NCBI GenBank assembly: GCA_964636655.1
Contig: CAZWTK010000008.1
Location: forward strand, 1-64,000
Direction: 5' to 3'
From: Fen-549 sp964636655
GTDB taxonomy: Bacteria; Actinomycetota; Thermoleophilia; Gaiellales; Gaiellaceae
Length of the DNA: 64,000 nt
Shown: one piece after another, positions 40,769 through 49,920 of the stretch
How positions within the stretch are numbered: the stretch's first letter is position 1
Layout: every line of letters starts with the position of its first letter
Notes under the pieces: generated by a model
What the model was told of the DNA's origin: nothing
The model's input: the letters and a program-made list of their open reading frames with translations, nothing else
The model's database searches: none
Made by a program: the position numbers and the translations under genes

Positions 40769-42288
40769 GCCGAGTTGCCGGGTATCGCCGTCGGTCGCAG
40801 AGCGGCGTAGGGCGGACCGAGCATGAAGCCGACGCGGGCGTTCTCTCCCACCGACCCGGCCGCCAGCTCCAGAGCGTGCCCGACCCCGTGCGACGGGATG
40901 AAGCCGAGCTGACGCGCCGCGGAGGCATCGCGACAGCCGGCGACGACTACGCTCCCGGCCCGCTCGATCGCGGGACGGCAGGCCTCCCAATCGGCAAAGG
41001 GAAGCAGCGGATGACAGCTCTGACCCTGTGAGTAAAGAGCCAGCGCACGCGCGTCGGTTCTCGCCTCACGGGCGGCCTGAGCAAGGATCTCGGGCTCGCG
41101 TCCAAAGCGCGCGGCCGAGAAAAAGGCTCGATAGGGCTGCTGGCCCGGGTGGGCGAAGTGACGCCCGAAGCCGTGCACCAACACGATCGCTCCACCGTCG
41201 CTGAGCGGGGGACGGTCGCGCCAGCGCCTGTAGGCATAACCGAGCCCGAATGCGGCCGCAGCCAGCGGATTTGGTCGCTCGCGCGGCAGCATCAGCGTCG
41301 TGTCGGGAACGGGGATGCAGAGCACGTCGAACTCGTCCTCGATCTCTGTTGTACGCGTCGCGAGTGTCGCCAGCAGCGCCTCGGCGTGGGCGACCGAGGG
41401 CGGGCCTGCGAAGGCGGCGGTGGCCACGATCTCGACCGGTGACGCAACCAGCAATCGCCAGCGAAGCGCACGCGGTGCGAAAGCGAGCGCCCGGCGCAGA
41501 TTCGAGTGCGCGATACGGCCGATGGCGCGTGCGTCGTAGGGATATCCGCTGGCGAGACCGCCAATCCTGGGCGGAGCGAGCGATAGAGAGACGCCGATCA
41601 GAGGCACCTCGCGCCCGAGCGCCCGCTCGAGGGCCAGCGCCAGCCGCCAACCGTGCGATCCGCCGGTCTCGAGCAGTGAGGGGGAGTACTGTGCGGCCTG
41701 CAGCGATTCTGCCGCCCCAGCTGCGAGAAGAAGGTTGGGGCCGCCGTGTAGAACGCTTTCGGCGGCGCTCAGGGTGACGACCAGATCCGTCTCTGTGAGC
41801 GCTCGATCGACCAAGAGAGGAGCTTCGCTCGCCCCGGCGAGCGTCGCGAGATCGGGAGCCTCGACATCGTGAACAACGACCAGACCATGAAAACGCCGTC
41901 TGAACTCCGGCGTCACTAGCGCGGTCAGCTCCCGGCGCCCGGGTTTTCGGGCCAATCCGGCGGCGACCAGAATCGTCTGATGCCGGCTCGGTATGCCGGC
42001 CGTCTCGAGCTCGTCGGAGGTGGCGACCAATGCCTCGAGACGCGGATCGCGCAGGCTGCCTGGAACGGGAAGCGCGGGCGGCTCGACCACGATCGTCGCG
42101 CGCCGCTTTCCGCGGGCGAGGTCCACCAGCGAGGCTCCGTCGAGGGGAAAGCGCAGCGCGTCGCGGATGGCGGCGGTGACGTCGACGATGAGTTCCTTGC
42201 TTGGCGGCGGCGGCGGAAGCGCGGTGCCGTTTTCTGGCATGTCGAGGGCAATCGGACGGGAACCGGCGAGAAGCGCTATTCGGAGCAT
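40765..42288 (-). CDS. LarA-like (lactate racemase fold) protein lacking catalytic residues
   Basis: 507 aa. The two-domain LarA architecture is recognisable (TIVVEPPALPVP; IPSRHQTILVAAGLARKP; TETDLVVTLSAAESVLHGGP; SHGVGHALELA). The residues that bind and use the nickel-pincer cofactor look replaced: the catalytic His of the A(T)GTHR block is Ala (AAGLAR), the second His of the EPHxxxG block is missing, and the cofactor-linked Lys of GGxK is Asn (GGPN). No larB/C/E nearby. Probably not a racemase. The alignment is by eye. TAGGGT lies 8 bases upstream of the ATG (complement 42297-42302). Confidence 0.7.
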   Translation of the reverse strand: MLRIALLAGSRPIALDMPENGTALPPPPPSKELIVDVTAAIRDALRFPLDGASLVDLARGKRRATIVVEPPALPVPGSLRDPRLEALVATSDELETAGIPSRHQTILVAAGLARKPGRRELTALVTPEFRRRFHGLVVVHDVEAPDLATLAGASEAPLLVDRALTETDLVVTLSAAESVLHGGPNLLLAAGAAESLQAAQYSPSLLETGGSHGWRLALALERALGREVPLIGVSLSLAPPRIGGLASGYPYDARAIGRIAHSNLRRALAFAPRALRWRLLVASPVEIVATAAFAGPPSVAHAEALLATLATRTTEIEDEFDVLCIPVPDTTLMLPRERPNPLAAAAFGLGYAYRRWRDRPPLSDGGAIVLVHGFGRHFAHPGQQPYRAFFSAARFGREPEILAQAAREARTDARALALYSQGQSCHPLLPFADWEACRPAIERAGSVVVAGCRDASAARQLGFIPSHGVGHALELAAGSVGENARVGFMLGPPYAALRPTAIPGNSA

Positions 42289-42296
42289 CGAGGTAA

Positions 42297-42302
42297 ACCC
42301 TA
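42297..42302 (-). promoter_or_regulatory. -10-like box for the LarA-like gene
   Basis: On the - strand TAGGGT-N8-ATG(42288). There is no Shine-Dalgarno. Confidence 0.35.
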
Positions 42303-42399
42303 AGCCGCGGAAGCCGAGGGGGGAGAAAGAGGTGCGACTTCGCGCTGATTTCGACTCAAAAGAGCGCGATATTCTGCGTTAGGCTCGAATCGGGGATGG

Positions 42400-42418
42400 G
42401 AGGCGGGGAACCCGCCTC
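42400..42418 (-). terminator. Terminator-like hairpin after the glycosidase-like gene
   Basis: GAGGCGGG and CCCGCCTC form a perfect 8-bp stem with a 3-base loop, 34 bases beyond the stop of the gene at 42452. No U-tract. Confidence 0.45.
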
Positions 42419-42451
42419 TACCTACGCCGCGACCTCCCGTCGGGCAAGCAC

Positions 42452-44914
42452 TCAACGGGCGCGTCTCAGGACGATCGCATCCATCGGCGCCAGCACGACC
42501 CTCTTCGCGATCGATCCGTCGTTGTAGCGAGCCTTCGAGCGCAGGTAGAGCGCATCGGCCGCGCAGGCGCGCGAGCCCGCGCAGACCAGGCGCACGACGG
42601 TGTGTTTCCCGGCGGGAAGGCGGAGCCTGGCGACGCGGTGCCAGCGATCGCCACCCCTACTCTGGTTGAGCTTGCGCGAAGCGACTCTCTTCCCATCGAC
42701 GAGGACCTCGTAGCGCGCTGTCCGGCTCCAGCCCTTCGCCGCCGGCGCCGCCGGCCACCAGGCGTCGATCGAGTAGACGTTCGCGCCCGGGATGGTCAGT
42801 CGCCAGCTCGCGCTCGATCGCGCCGGAAGAAGGTGAATCGTTCGCTTCCAGCTGTGGAAGAACGGCCCGCTCGCAGCCCTGTAGCCACTGTTCAAGGCCT
42901 CGACCTTCGCCTTCTTCGAGGCCGTGAAGCCAGCCTGCGAGTCGTCGGCCATCAGCTCCCAGCGCGGCGCTTGCGAACCCTTCAGGCGGCGCCAGCCCCT
43001 GCCGGTCGCGATCCGCTGCGCCTGCCGGTTCGGATTCAACAGGACGAGGCCACGGCTGAACTCGCGCCGGTAGACCACCTTGCGGTGCGGGAAGAAGCGC
43101 ACGTCGTCGATCCAGACCGAGCCGGTCGTCGCGCCGGCCATGAACTCGACCCGCGCCTTGCTGTCCGTGCCGCTCGACTCGAAGGAGACGCGGTAGCGCT
43201 TCCAGTGCGGGGTCAGGTTGAACGAGTACGACTCGCCGTACTGGCGCCAGTCAGGCGAGCCCTTCTGGATCATGACCGAGAGCGGGCGCGCCTCGCTCGC
43301 ACGAGCCCTGAAGGTGATGTCGTAGCTCTTTTTCTTCTTCACCGAGGCGCTGTCCGAGTAGAGGGCAACCCGCCAGTCCACGCCCGCGGCGGCGCTCACG
43401 TCGACCCGAGCCGAGGCCTTGCCGGCGCCGGGGCTGGTGCGGTCGATTCGCGCGCTTGCCCGGTAGCCGTTCTCACTGTCTGTCCAGAAGCCCCAACTCG
43501 CCTGTTCGAGCTTGCCGCGCTCGAATGCGCCGCCGGGAAGAAGTTTCTCTTTCACTCGCGGGCCAACCTTGATCGCCCGCGCCGCGCCGCGTGGCCGGCC
43601 AAGGTTGAAGTCGAGCTCGTCGTACCACCAGTCGTTTCCGTGCCAGTTGTCGCCGAACTCGTAGGAGAAGTAGCCGTCGCCAAGCAGCGTCAGCCCCAGC
43701 CCGAAGCGCATATAAGGATAGAGCGTGCGGGCGAACTCGAGCGTTGAGCGCGGCGTGCTCTTCCAGGGTAGGTAGCCGTAGCCGTAGGCGATCTGGTCGG
43801 GCGGAGAGGCCTCGAACATGGTGACGCGCGGCGTGAGCGACTCGCTCATCCAACCGCGGTACTCCTCGAGCAGGGAGTCGAAGCTCAGCTCGTGCTCGAG
43901 CACGTCAGCTGTGCGAAAACCGATCGAAAGGCCGTTGAAGAGCTTGGCGATGCCGGGCTCGGCGATGTTCATGCTGTGCCCGCTGACGATGGCATGCGGC
44001 ATCAGGCGGCGGAACTCGCGAATCTCTCTGAACACGCCGGCCTTCCAGGCCGCGTCGAAAGCGGTTGGGTCGTCCTTGACGCCGTCCTCGTTGGCGTCCA
44101 CCTGGAAGGGATTGCCGTAGATGTCCTTGTCCTGCCAGGACTGCGTCGTCATCACGTTGTCGAAGAACATCCCATCGCAGATCAGGTGGTTCTTCAGCAG
44201 CAGGTTGTAGGCCGTGTGGGCCTGATAGTCGGCGACGTAGGGCTTGGTCAGGTTGAGCCGGTAGGAACCGGGCCAGACCTCGATCTTCTTGCCGTGGATG
44301 TCGTGCAGGTAGTAGTCCTCGGGCAGCCCGTAGGCCTCGACGGCGTTGATCGAGTTCAAGATCAGCACGTTCGGGTTCAGCTTGCGCAGCTTTCGCACCC
44401 GCTGCTCGTTCACGTCGCCGTAGGCAACCCAGAGGTCGGTGCGGGCAAGGTGGGCGAGACTCTTGTTCCAGAAGTCGCCCCAACCCCAGAGGCTGCCCGT
44501 GCGTGGGAAGGAGGGATTGACCCTGCCCAGGCCGCGGTACTCGAGCGCGAGCGCGAAGCTCGGATTCGAAGCGCAACGCACGTAGACGTGGTTCAAAACA
44601 GCCGGGCTCGGGTCGAGCCCGGTCACACGCGTGTTGTGGCTGACGCTTCCCGCACCGCTCGAAAACGGAGTCATCTGCGCGTACGCCTTCGCCGTCCCGA
44701 TCGACCAGGCGCAATCGGTCGCTGTGGCGCTTGCGACCGAGAGATCGAGCGCGGTCGTGCCCGGCGCGAGCAGGGTGCTGGCGGGTTGCGGGTTACCGAC
44801 CGGGTCGGTCGCGGCCGCCGCCTCGCGGGCGAGCACCGAGTCCGGGAGCCGCGCCGAGGTCGAGCAGAACGCGACGAGCGCAAGTGCAACAGGAAGAAAG
44901 AGCCCTTTCCTCAT
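42452..44914 (-). CDS. Secreted putative glycoside hydrolase (GHL15-like) with C-terminal carbohydrate-binding-like domains
   Basis: 820 aa from the ATG at 44914, which starts a signal peptide (MRKGLFLPVALALVAFCSTS). Residues about 120-470 form a barrel of the hypothetical glycosyl hydrolase 15-like family: SLAHLARTDLWVAYGD, YYLHDIHGKKIEVWPGSYRL, the acidic strand end ICDGMFFDNVMT, and SGHSMNIAEPG. Residues about 490-640 resemble a CBM4/9-type beta sandwich (DVSAAAGVDWRVALYSDSAS; WIDDVRFFP). The last 150 residues look like another beta-sandwich (WRLTIPGANVYSIDAWWPAA). Likely acts on extracellular polysaccharide. Divergent from polA. Confidence 0.78.
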   Translation of the reverse strand: MRKGLFLPVALALVAFCSTSARLPDSVLAREAAAATDPVGNPQPASTLLAPGTTALDLSVASATATDCAWSIGTAKAYAQMTPFSSGAGSVSHNTRVTGLDPSPAVLNHVYVRCASNPSFALALEYRGLGRVNPSFPRTGSLWGWGDFWNKSLAHLARTDLWVAYGDVNEQRVRKLRKLNPNVLILNSINAVEAYGLPEDYYLHDIHGKKIEVWPGSYRLNLTKPYVADYQAHTAYNLLLKNHLICDGMFFDNVMTTQSWQDKDIYGNPFQVDANEDGVKDDPTAFDAAWKAGVFREIREFRRLMPHAIVSGHSMNIAEPGIAKLFNGLSIGFRTADVLEHELSFDSLLEEYRGWMSESLTPRVTMFEASPPDQIAYGYGYLPWKSTPRSTLEFARTLYPYMRFGLGLTLLGDGYFSYEFGDNWHGNDWWYDELDFNLGRPRGAARAIKVGPRVKEKLLPGGAFERGKLEQASWGFWTDSENGYRASARIDRTSPGAGKASARVDVSAAAGVDWRVALYSDSASVKKKKSYDITFRARASEARPLSVMIQKGSPDWRQYGESYSFNLTPHWKRYRVSFESSGTDSKARVEFMAGATTGSVWIDDVRFFPHRKVVYRREFSRGLVLLNPNRQAQRIATGRGWRRLKGSQAPRWELMADDSQAGFTASKKAKVEALNSGYRAASGPFFHSWKRTIHLLPARSSASWRLTIPGANVYSIDAWWPAAPAAKGWSRTARYEVLVDGKRVASRKLNQSRGGDRWHRVARLRLPAGKHTVVRLVCAGSRACAADALYLRSKARYNDGSIAKRVVLAPMDAIVLRRAR

Positions 44915-44996
44915 CGCTCGCAGTATGGTCGAGCACGCGCCGGTGCGTCCATCGCCGACGACAGCGTCCCAGCCCTCCCACAACCGCCGGAGCTTC

Positions 44997-45002
44997 TAGA
45001 CT
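44997..45002 (+). promoter_or_regulatory. -10-like box for polA
   Basis: TAGACT-N8-ATG(45011), in the 96-base gap to the divergent secreted protein gene. There is no Shine-Dalgarno. Confidence 0.4.
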
Positions 45003-45010
45003 CGAAGGCG

Positions 45011-47596
45011 ATGTCGCCGAAGGACCTGAGCGGAGCGGAGCTGGTGCTGGACGACGCGCCCGCGCGCACGAGCGAGCTTTTCCTGGTCGACGGCAACAAC
45101 CTCGCCTACCGCGCCTTCTACGCCCTGCCCGAAGACATCGCCACCAGCGACGGCTTCCATACCAACGCCCTCTACGGCTTCACCAGCATGCTGCTCAAGC
45201 TGCTCGGCGACTACAAGCCGCGTGGGGTTGCGGTGGCCTGGGACACGCGCCCGGTGCACCGCGAGAAGATCCTCGAGGCCTACAAGGGCACGCGCAAGCC
45301 CACGCCCGACCTGCTGCGCGAGCAGTTCCCGCACTTCCGCCCGCTGGTCGAGGCCTTCGGCTACACGAACGTCGAGTACGAGGGCTGGGAGGCCGACGAC
45401 GTGATCGCCACCCTGGCCACGCGCGCCGAACAGGCCGGCGTTCCCACCTGCATCGTCTCGACCGACCGCGACGCCTTCCAGCTCGTCTCCGACACGGTCT
45501 GCCTGATGATGACGCCGCGCGGAGTCACAGACGTGCAGGTCTACACGCCCGAGCGGGTAACGGCCCGCTACGGCATCACGCCGGCGCAGATCCCCGACTT
45601 CATCGGGCTCAAGGGCGACACCTCCGACAACATCCCAGGTGTCCCGGGTATCGGCGAGAAGACCGGCGCCGAGCTGATCATTCGCTACGGCTCGCTCGAG
45701 GAGGTGCTGGCGCACGCCTCCGAGCAGACGCCGGCCCGGCGCAAGAAGCTGGAGGAGTTCGCCCAGCAGGCGCGCGACTCGAAGCTGCTCGCAACCGTCC
45801 GCCGCGACCTCGAGATCGACTTCGACGCTGCCCGGCTGGTCTCGGCGCCGCCCGATCGCTCGCGGCTCAAGGAGGAGTTCCGGCGCTTCGAGTTTCGCTC
45901 GATGCTGGGGCGGCTGGAGACGCTTGACGAGGCCTTGCCGGCGAGCGAGGAGGAGCGGGCGGCGGCCGACCGGGTGCGCTGGCGCGAGGGCGAGCTTCCC
46001 GACCAAGGCGAGGGCGTACTGGCGGTGGCAGAGGGCCGCTACGCCTTCGCGGCCGGGGGAGAGGTGCTCGTCGGCGAGTGGCAAGACGAGCTCGCGACAA
46101 GGCTACGGCCGGGCGCGATCGCCGCTCACGACTTCAAGGCGCTGCCCACGGCGCTGGTCGAAGGTGTCGGCCCGGCCGCCGACGACACGCTGATCGCCGC
46201 CTACCTACTCGATCCTGGCCGGAGTGGCTACGAGCTCGACGAGCTGGCGCGCGAGCAGGGAGTTGAGCTGGAAGCCGTCCCGGCCGCCGAGGAGGAGACG
46301 GCCGCACTCGTCCGCCATGCCGAGGCGGCTCGTCGCCTGGCGCCGCTCTATGCCGAGCGACTGCGCGCGCTCGGGCTGGAGCGCCTCTACCGCGACGTCG
46401 AGTTGCCACTGACGGTCGTGCTGGCGGCGATGGAAAAGACCGGTGTCAAGATCGACACGTACCGCATGGGCGAGATCACAGCGCGGCTGAGCGAGCGTAC
46501 GAGCGAGCTCGAGGCGCGCGCTTGGGAGTTGGCCGGCGAAGAGTTCGCACTCGGCTCGCCGCAGCAGCTCGGTCGCATCCTGTTCGAGAAGCTGGGCCTG
46601 ACGCCCGGGCGCAAGGGCAAGACCGGTTACTCGACCGACACCCGCGTCCTGCGCTCGATTCGAGAAGAACACGAGATCGTTGCGGTGATCGAGGAGTGGC
46701 GCGAGCTGACCAAGCTCGTCAACACCTACCTGGGGCCGTTGCCGCTTTTGATCTCCGAGACCGACGGGCGCCTGCACACGACCATCAATCAGACCGTCGC
46801 GCCTACAGGCCGACTCTCCACCTCCAACCCGAACCTGCAGGCGATACCCGTTCGCTCGAAGCTCGGGCGCGAGATCCGCTCGGCCTTCGTGGCCGAGGAG
46901 GGCCGCGTGCTTCTCTCGGCCGACTACTCGCAGGCCGAGTTGCGCATCCTCGCCCACGCCTCGGGCGAGGAGAAGCTGATCGAAGCCTTCAAGCGTGGCG
47001 AGGACATTCATGCGCGCACGGCCGCCGAGGTGCTCGGCAAGGACCCCGACTCGCTCACGAAAGAGGAACGAAACCGAGCCAAGGCGGTCAACTTCGGGAT
47101 CATCTACGGCATCTCGGCCTTTGGATTGTCCGAGCAACTCGGCATTCCGCGCGAGGAGGCCGGCGCCTACATCGACACCTACCTGGCCCGCTTCCCGCGC
47201 GTGCAGGAGTTCATCGCCCGCACCATCGCCGAGGCGACGATAGCCGGCTGCGTGACGACGCTACTCGGTCGCCGCCGCCCCATCCCGGAGCTCCGCTCCT
47301 CGAACCGTCAGATGCGCTCGCTCGGTGAGCGGCTGGCGGTCAACACGATCATGCAGGGCACCGCCGCTGATGTGATCAAGGTTGCGATGATCGCAGTTCA
47401 ACGCCGTCTGGGCGAAGAGGGCTTCGCGGCCAAGCTGGTGCTGCAGATCCACGACGAGCTTCTACTCGAGCTACCCGAGCGCGAAGTGGAGCGCTGCCGC
47501 GAGCTGGTTCTGCACGAGATGGAGGCGGCGTACCCGTTCGACCCGCCGCTCACGGCCGAGGCCGGGGTCGGCGCGAGCTGGGCCGAGGCCAAGTAG
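45011..47596 (+). CDS. polA: DNA polymerase I
   Basis: 861 aa from the ATG at 45011; the frame stays open far upstream over the antisense of the neighbour, which is not coding. 5'-3' exonuclease domain (about 20-290): LVDGNNLAYRAFYALP, STDRDAFQLV, GVPGIGEKTGAELI. The 3'-5' exonuclease-like domain (about 310-480) lacks the DxE metal residues and is presumably inactive, as in many actinobacteria. Polymerase motifs A (LLSADYSQAELRILAH), B (RNRAKAVNFGIIYGIS) and C (LQIHDELLLE) are intact. Processes Okazaki fragments and repair gaps. Confidence 0.96.
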   Translation: MSPKDLSGAELVLDDAPARTSELFLVDGNNLAYRAFYALPEDIATSDGFHTNALYGFTSMLLKLLGDYKPRGVAVAWDTRPVHREKILEAYKGTRKPTPDLLREQFPHFRPLVEAFGYTNVEYEGWEADDVIATLATRAEQAGVPTCIVSTDRDAFQLVSDTVCLMMTPRGVTDVQVYTPERVTARYGITPAQIPDFIGLKGDTSDNIPGVPGIGEKTGAELIIRYGSLEEVLAHASEQTPARRKKLEEFAQQARDSKLLATVRRDLEIDFDAARLVSAPPDRSRLKEEFRRFEFRSMLGRLETLDEALPASEEERAAADRVRWREGELPDQGEGVLAVAEGRYAFAAGGEVLVGEWQDELATRLRPGAIAAHDFKALPTALVEGVGPAADDTLIAAYLLDPGRSGYELDELAREQGVELEAVPAAEEETAALVRHAEAARRLAPLYAERLRALGLERLYRDVELPLTVVLAAMEKTGVKIDTYRMGEITARLSERTSELEARAWELAGEEFALGSPQQLGRILFEKLGLTPGRKGKTGYSTDTRVLRSIREEHEIVAVIEEWRELTKLVNTYLGPLPLLISETDGRLHTTINQTVAPTGRLSTSNPNLQAIPVRSKLGREIRSAFVAEEGRVLLSADYSQAELRILAHASGEEKLIEAFKRGEDIHARTAAEVLGKDPDSLTKEERNRAKAVNFGIIYGISAFGLSEQLGIPREEAGAYIDTYLARFPRVQEFIARTIAEATIAGCVTTLLGRRRPIPELRSSNRQMRSLGERLAVNTIMQGTAADVIKVAMIAVQRRLGEEGFAAKLVLQIHDELLLELPEREVERCRELVLHEMEAAYPFDPPLTAEAGVGASWAEAK

Positions 47597-47599
47597 CGT
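47594..47599 (+). promoter_or_regulatory. -10-like box for the DUF6228-like gene
   Basis: TAGCGT-N7-ATG(47607). The TAG is the polA stop codon. Confidence 0.25.
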
Positions 47600-47606
47600 T
47601 TCGGTT

Positions 47607-48038
47607 ATGAGCTCCGAGAGCCGGACACTCCTGATCGAGGCCGGTCGCGGCGAAGGCGTTCTCGAGATCGCGGCCGCTGTAGATCATCGCGATCCCGCGT
47701 ACTTCACGGCGAGACTGTCCGTCGAGGACCTCGAGGCGAGCGTCCGTTTCTACGAACCTCGGGGGTTTCTGCTCGGTCTCGGGGATTACTTCGCCTCCGT
47801 TGAGCAGGATTGGCGCGGCTGGAAGGGAGAAAAGACCTGGGAATCGGTCGAAGGGGAGCTCTCATTGACAGCGATTCACGATGGGCTGGGACACATCACT
47901 CTCACAGCCGAGCTGCGCAATCGCTTCAATCCACCGTCGCGGCAGTGGCTGGCCCGCGGTGCCCTCTCTCTGGAGGCAGGAGCTCTCGGCCCGCTGGCAC
48001 AAGCCGCGGCTCGGTTCGAGCGAGCCAGCCTCACCTAG
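47607..48038 (+). CDS. DUF6228-like protein
   Basis: 143 aa. Central block FLLGLGDYFASVEQDWRGWK then GEKTWESVEGELSLTAIHDG and LGHITLTAELRN is characteristic of a family of small actinobacterial proteins annotated DUF6228; I assign it by memory of that motif. No signal peptide or catalytic motif. It begins 10 bases after polA. Such small orphan proteins are sometimes immunity proteins, but no toxin is adjacent. Confidence 0.65.
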   Translation: MSSESRTLLIEAGRGEGVLEIAAAVDHRDPAYFTARLSVEDLEASVRFYEPRGFLLGLGDYFASVEQDWRGWKGEKTWESVEGELSLTAIHDGLGHITLTAELRNRFNPPSRQWLARGALSLEAGALGPLAQAAARFERASLT

Positions 48039-48160
48039 CGCCAGCACCAGCACGCTGATCGAACTGGCCGAAAGCGAGATCGTTAGCGCCGAGATGTCGG
48101 CCGCCTACGCCGCTGCCAAGTAGTCATGTGCAACTCGTCTCCGTACGGGCGCCGCGACCC

Positions 48161-48171
48161 GTGCCTGGCAC
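48161..48171. repeat. GTGCC(A/T)GGCAC palindrome
   Basis: Perfect 11-base palindrome GTGCCTGGCAC. A second copy with A at the centre is at 20130-20140, and a related GGCGTCTGACACC is at 60997-61009. Confidence 0.4.
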
Positions 48172-48497
48172 CGAGACATGGCCTGAACGGACCTGCCGGT
48201 TCAGGAAACATCGTGCTCAGGACGGATTCTGGCGGTTTCGTGCCGATTGTGTGCCGATTCCCCGGACAGTCTTGCGGGGACACCGGTGCGGCGGAAGTAT
48301 TCCTGCAAACGCGGCGTTGTCAGGGCCACTAGAGACATCGCAGGCGCGGACATGTCCCGGGGCCAGGCATGGGATCGGTGCCGCGCGGACCGGTTCGGCG
48401 CGACCTGGTCGAAGCGAAACGCGCCGGCTCGCCCTCTTTCCCGGCGGGAGAGCTGAAGGCGGCACCACTAGTGGGGATCGGACCTGCGCCGCGCAGC

Positions 48498-48503
48498 TAT
48501 ACT
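48498..48503 (+). promoter_or_regulatory. -10 box for rpsA
   Basis: TATACT, the best -10 match in the window, ends 10 bases before the rpsA ATG at 48514. This leaves a 5' leader of only a few bases at most. Confidence 0.5.
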
Positions 48504-48513
48504 CCGCCGACGC

Positions 48514-49920
48514 ATGGCCGAAACGCTTGACAAGATCAAGGCTGAGCCCGGCGTCTGGGTCGAAGGCCCGGACGGAAAGCTGATCCCCGACTACGAGTCC
48601 ACCTTCCCGACGATCAAGGAAGGCGAGGTCGTCCACGGCACGATCGTCAGGGTCGACAAGGACGAGGTCCTGGTCGACATCGGCTACAAGTCCGAGGGAG
48701 TCATCCCGGTTTCCGAGCTCTCGATCCGGCGCTCGATCGATCCCTCCACGGAGGTAACGCTCGGCGACGAGATCGACGCGCTCGTCCTCACTAAGGAAGA
48801 CGCGGATGGACGCTTGATTCTGTCCAAGAAGCGCGCCCGTTTCGAGCTGGCCTGGAAGTCGATCGAAGACAAGGCGCAGACCGGCGAGCCGATCGAGGGC
48901 CGCGTGATCGAGGTCGTCAAGGGCGGCCTGATCATCGACCTCGGCGTGCGCGGCTTCCTGCCTGCCTCGCTGGTCGACATCCGCCGCGTTCAGGATCTGG
49001 ACGAGTTCATGGGCACCGAGCTCCGCTGCAAGGTGATCGAGCTCAACCGCTCGCGCAACAACGTAGTTCTCTCGCGCCGCGCCGTGCTCGAAGACGAGCG
49101 CAAGGAGATGCGCCAGGCGATCCTCGACCGGCTCAACCCCGGCGACGTGATCGAGGGTCAGATCTCGAACATCGTCGATTTCGGCGCCTTCGTCGACCTC
49201 GACGGTATGGACGGGCTGATCCACATCTCGGAGCTTTCCTGGAGCCACGTCAACCACCCCTCCGAGATACTCGAAGTGGGGCAGACGGTGAAGGTCAAGG
49301 TGCTCGACATCGACCGCGACCGCCAGCGCATCTCGCTCGGGCTCAAGCAGACCCAATCGGATCCCTGGCAGCAGGTGATCGACGCCTACGGCGACGGCGA
49401 CGAGGTCGAAGGCAGGGTGACCAAGGTCGTCACCTTCGGCGCGTTCGTCGAGATCGTTCCGGGCGTCGAAGGGCTGGTGCACATCTCCGAGCTGGCTCAG
49501 CACCACGTCGAAAACCCGCGCGAGGTCGTCTCGCAGGGCGATCTGGTGCGCGTGGTCGTGCTCGAGATCGACGGCGAGCGTAGAAGGCTTTCTCTTTCCA
49601 TGAAGCGCGTCGAAGGCGGCCCCGTGGTTGTCGAGGCGGCGCCCAGGGTAGCCGAGCCCGTGAGCGAGGAAGAGGCCGAGGCCGAGGCTGAGTCCGCAAG
49701 CGAGGAAGAAGTCGAAGCGGAGCCCGAGGCCGAGGCGACCGCGAGCGACGAAGAAGTCGAAGCGGAGCCCGAGATCGAAGCGGGAGAAGAGGAAAGCGCC
49801 GAGGCCGTCGCTAGCGAGCAGTCGGCCGAAGGCGAGCAAGAGGACACCGAGTCGGAGCTCGCCGAGTCCGGCGAGACGGCCGCGACCGCTGAACCGGCCT
49901 CTGACGAGTCCGGCGAGTAG
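48514..49920 (+). CDS. rpsA: Small ribosomal subunit protein bS1
   Basis: 468 aa with four S1 RNA-binding domains (about residues 32-100, 118-185, 203-273, 290-360), the actinobacterial/Gram-positive form rather than the six of E. coli. VVKGGLIIDLGVRGFLPASL and IVDFGAFVDLDGMDGLIHIS are typical. Residues about 385-468 are an acidic, intrinsically disordered tail with a 15-residue tandem repeat (ASEEEVEAEPEAEAT / ASDEEVEAEPEIEAG). Binds mRNA at the 30S platform. The stop overlaps the coaE GTG. Confidence 0.95.
   Translation: MAETLDKIKAEPGVWVEGPDGKLIPDYESTFPTIKEGEVVHGTIVRVDKDEVLVDIGYKSEGVIPVSELSIRRSIDPSTEVTLGDEIDALVLTKEDADGRLILSKKRARFELAWKSIEDKAQTGEPIEGRVIEVVKGGLIIDLGVRGFLPASLVDIRRVQDLDEFMGTELRCKVIELNRSRNNVVLSRRAVLEDERKEMRQAILDRLNPGDVIEGQISNIVDFGAFVDLDGMDGLIHISELSWSHVNHPSEILEVGQTVKVKVLDIDRDRQRISLGLKQTQSDPWQQVIDAYGDGDEVEGRVTKVVTFGAFVEIVPGVEGLVHISELAQHHVENPREVVSQGDLVRVVVLEIDGERRRLSLSMKRVEGGPVVVEAAPRVAEPVSEEEAEAEAESASEEEVEAEPEAEATASDEEVEAEPEIEAGEEESAEAVASEQSAEGEQEDTESELAESGETAATAEPASDESGE
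49696..49785 (+). repeat. 45-bp tandem repeat inside the rpsA acidic tail
   Basis: Two 45-base units, both containing GAAGAAGTCGAAGCGGAGCC. They encode a duplicated Glu-rich 15-mer. Confidence 0.75.

Larger units (their letters stand above)
48039..48513. other. 475-base intergenic region upstream of rpsA
   Basis: No gene supported. A short frame ends AEMSAAYAAAK at 48123 without recognisable content and could be a gene tail. The palindrome GTGCCTGGCAC is at 48161-48171, and CGGACAGTCTTGCGGGGACA at 48263-48282 partly matches 39892-39911. The - strand of 48225-48262 has the tandem AATCGGCAC units also seen before repeat copy A1. The rpsA -10 box is at the end. Confidence 0.5.

Noticed and set aside
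43892..45010. 370-codon open extension upstream of polA
   Set aside because: It is antisense to the secreted glycosidase-like gene and its translation is low-complexity Val/Arg/Leu/Gly, typical of shadow frames in GC-rich DNA. polA family similarity begins after 45011.
47881..48123. 80-codon ORF overlapping the DUF6228-like gene
   Set aside because: Mostly out of frame inside the real gene. Only the last ~25 codons are outside, and they match nothing I know.
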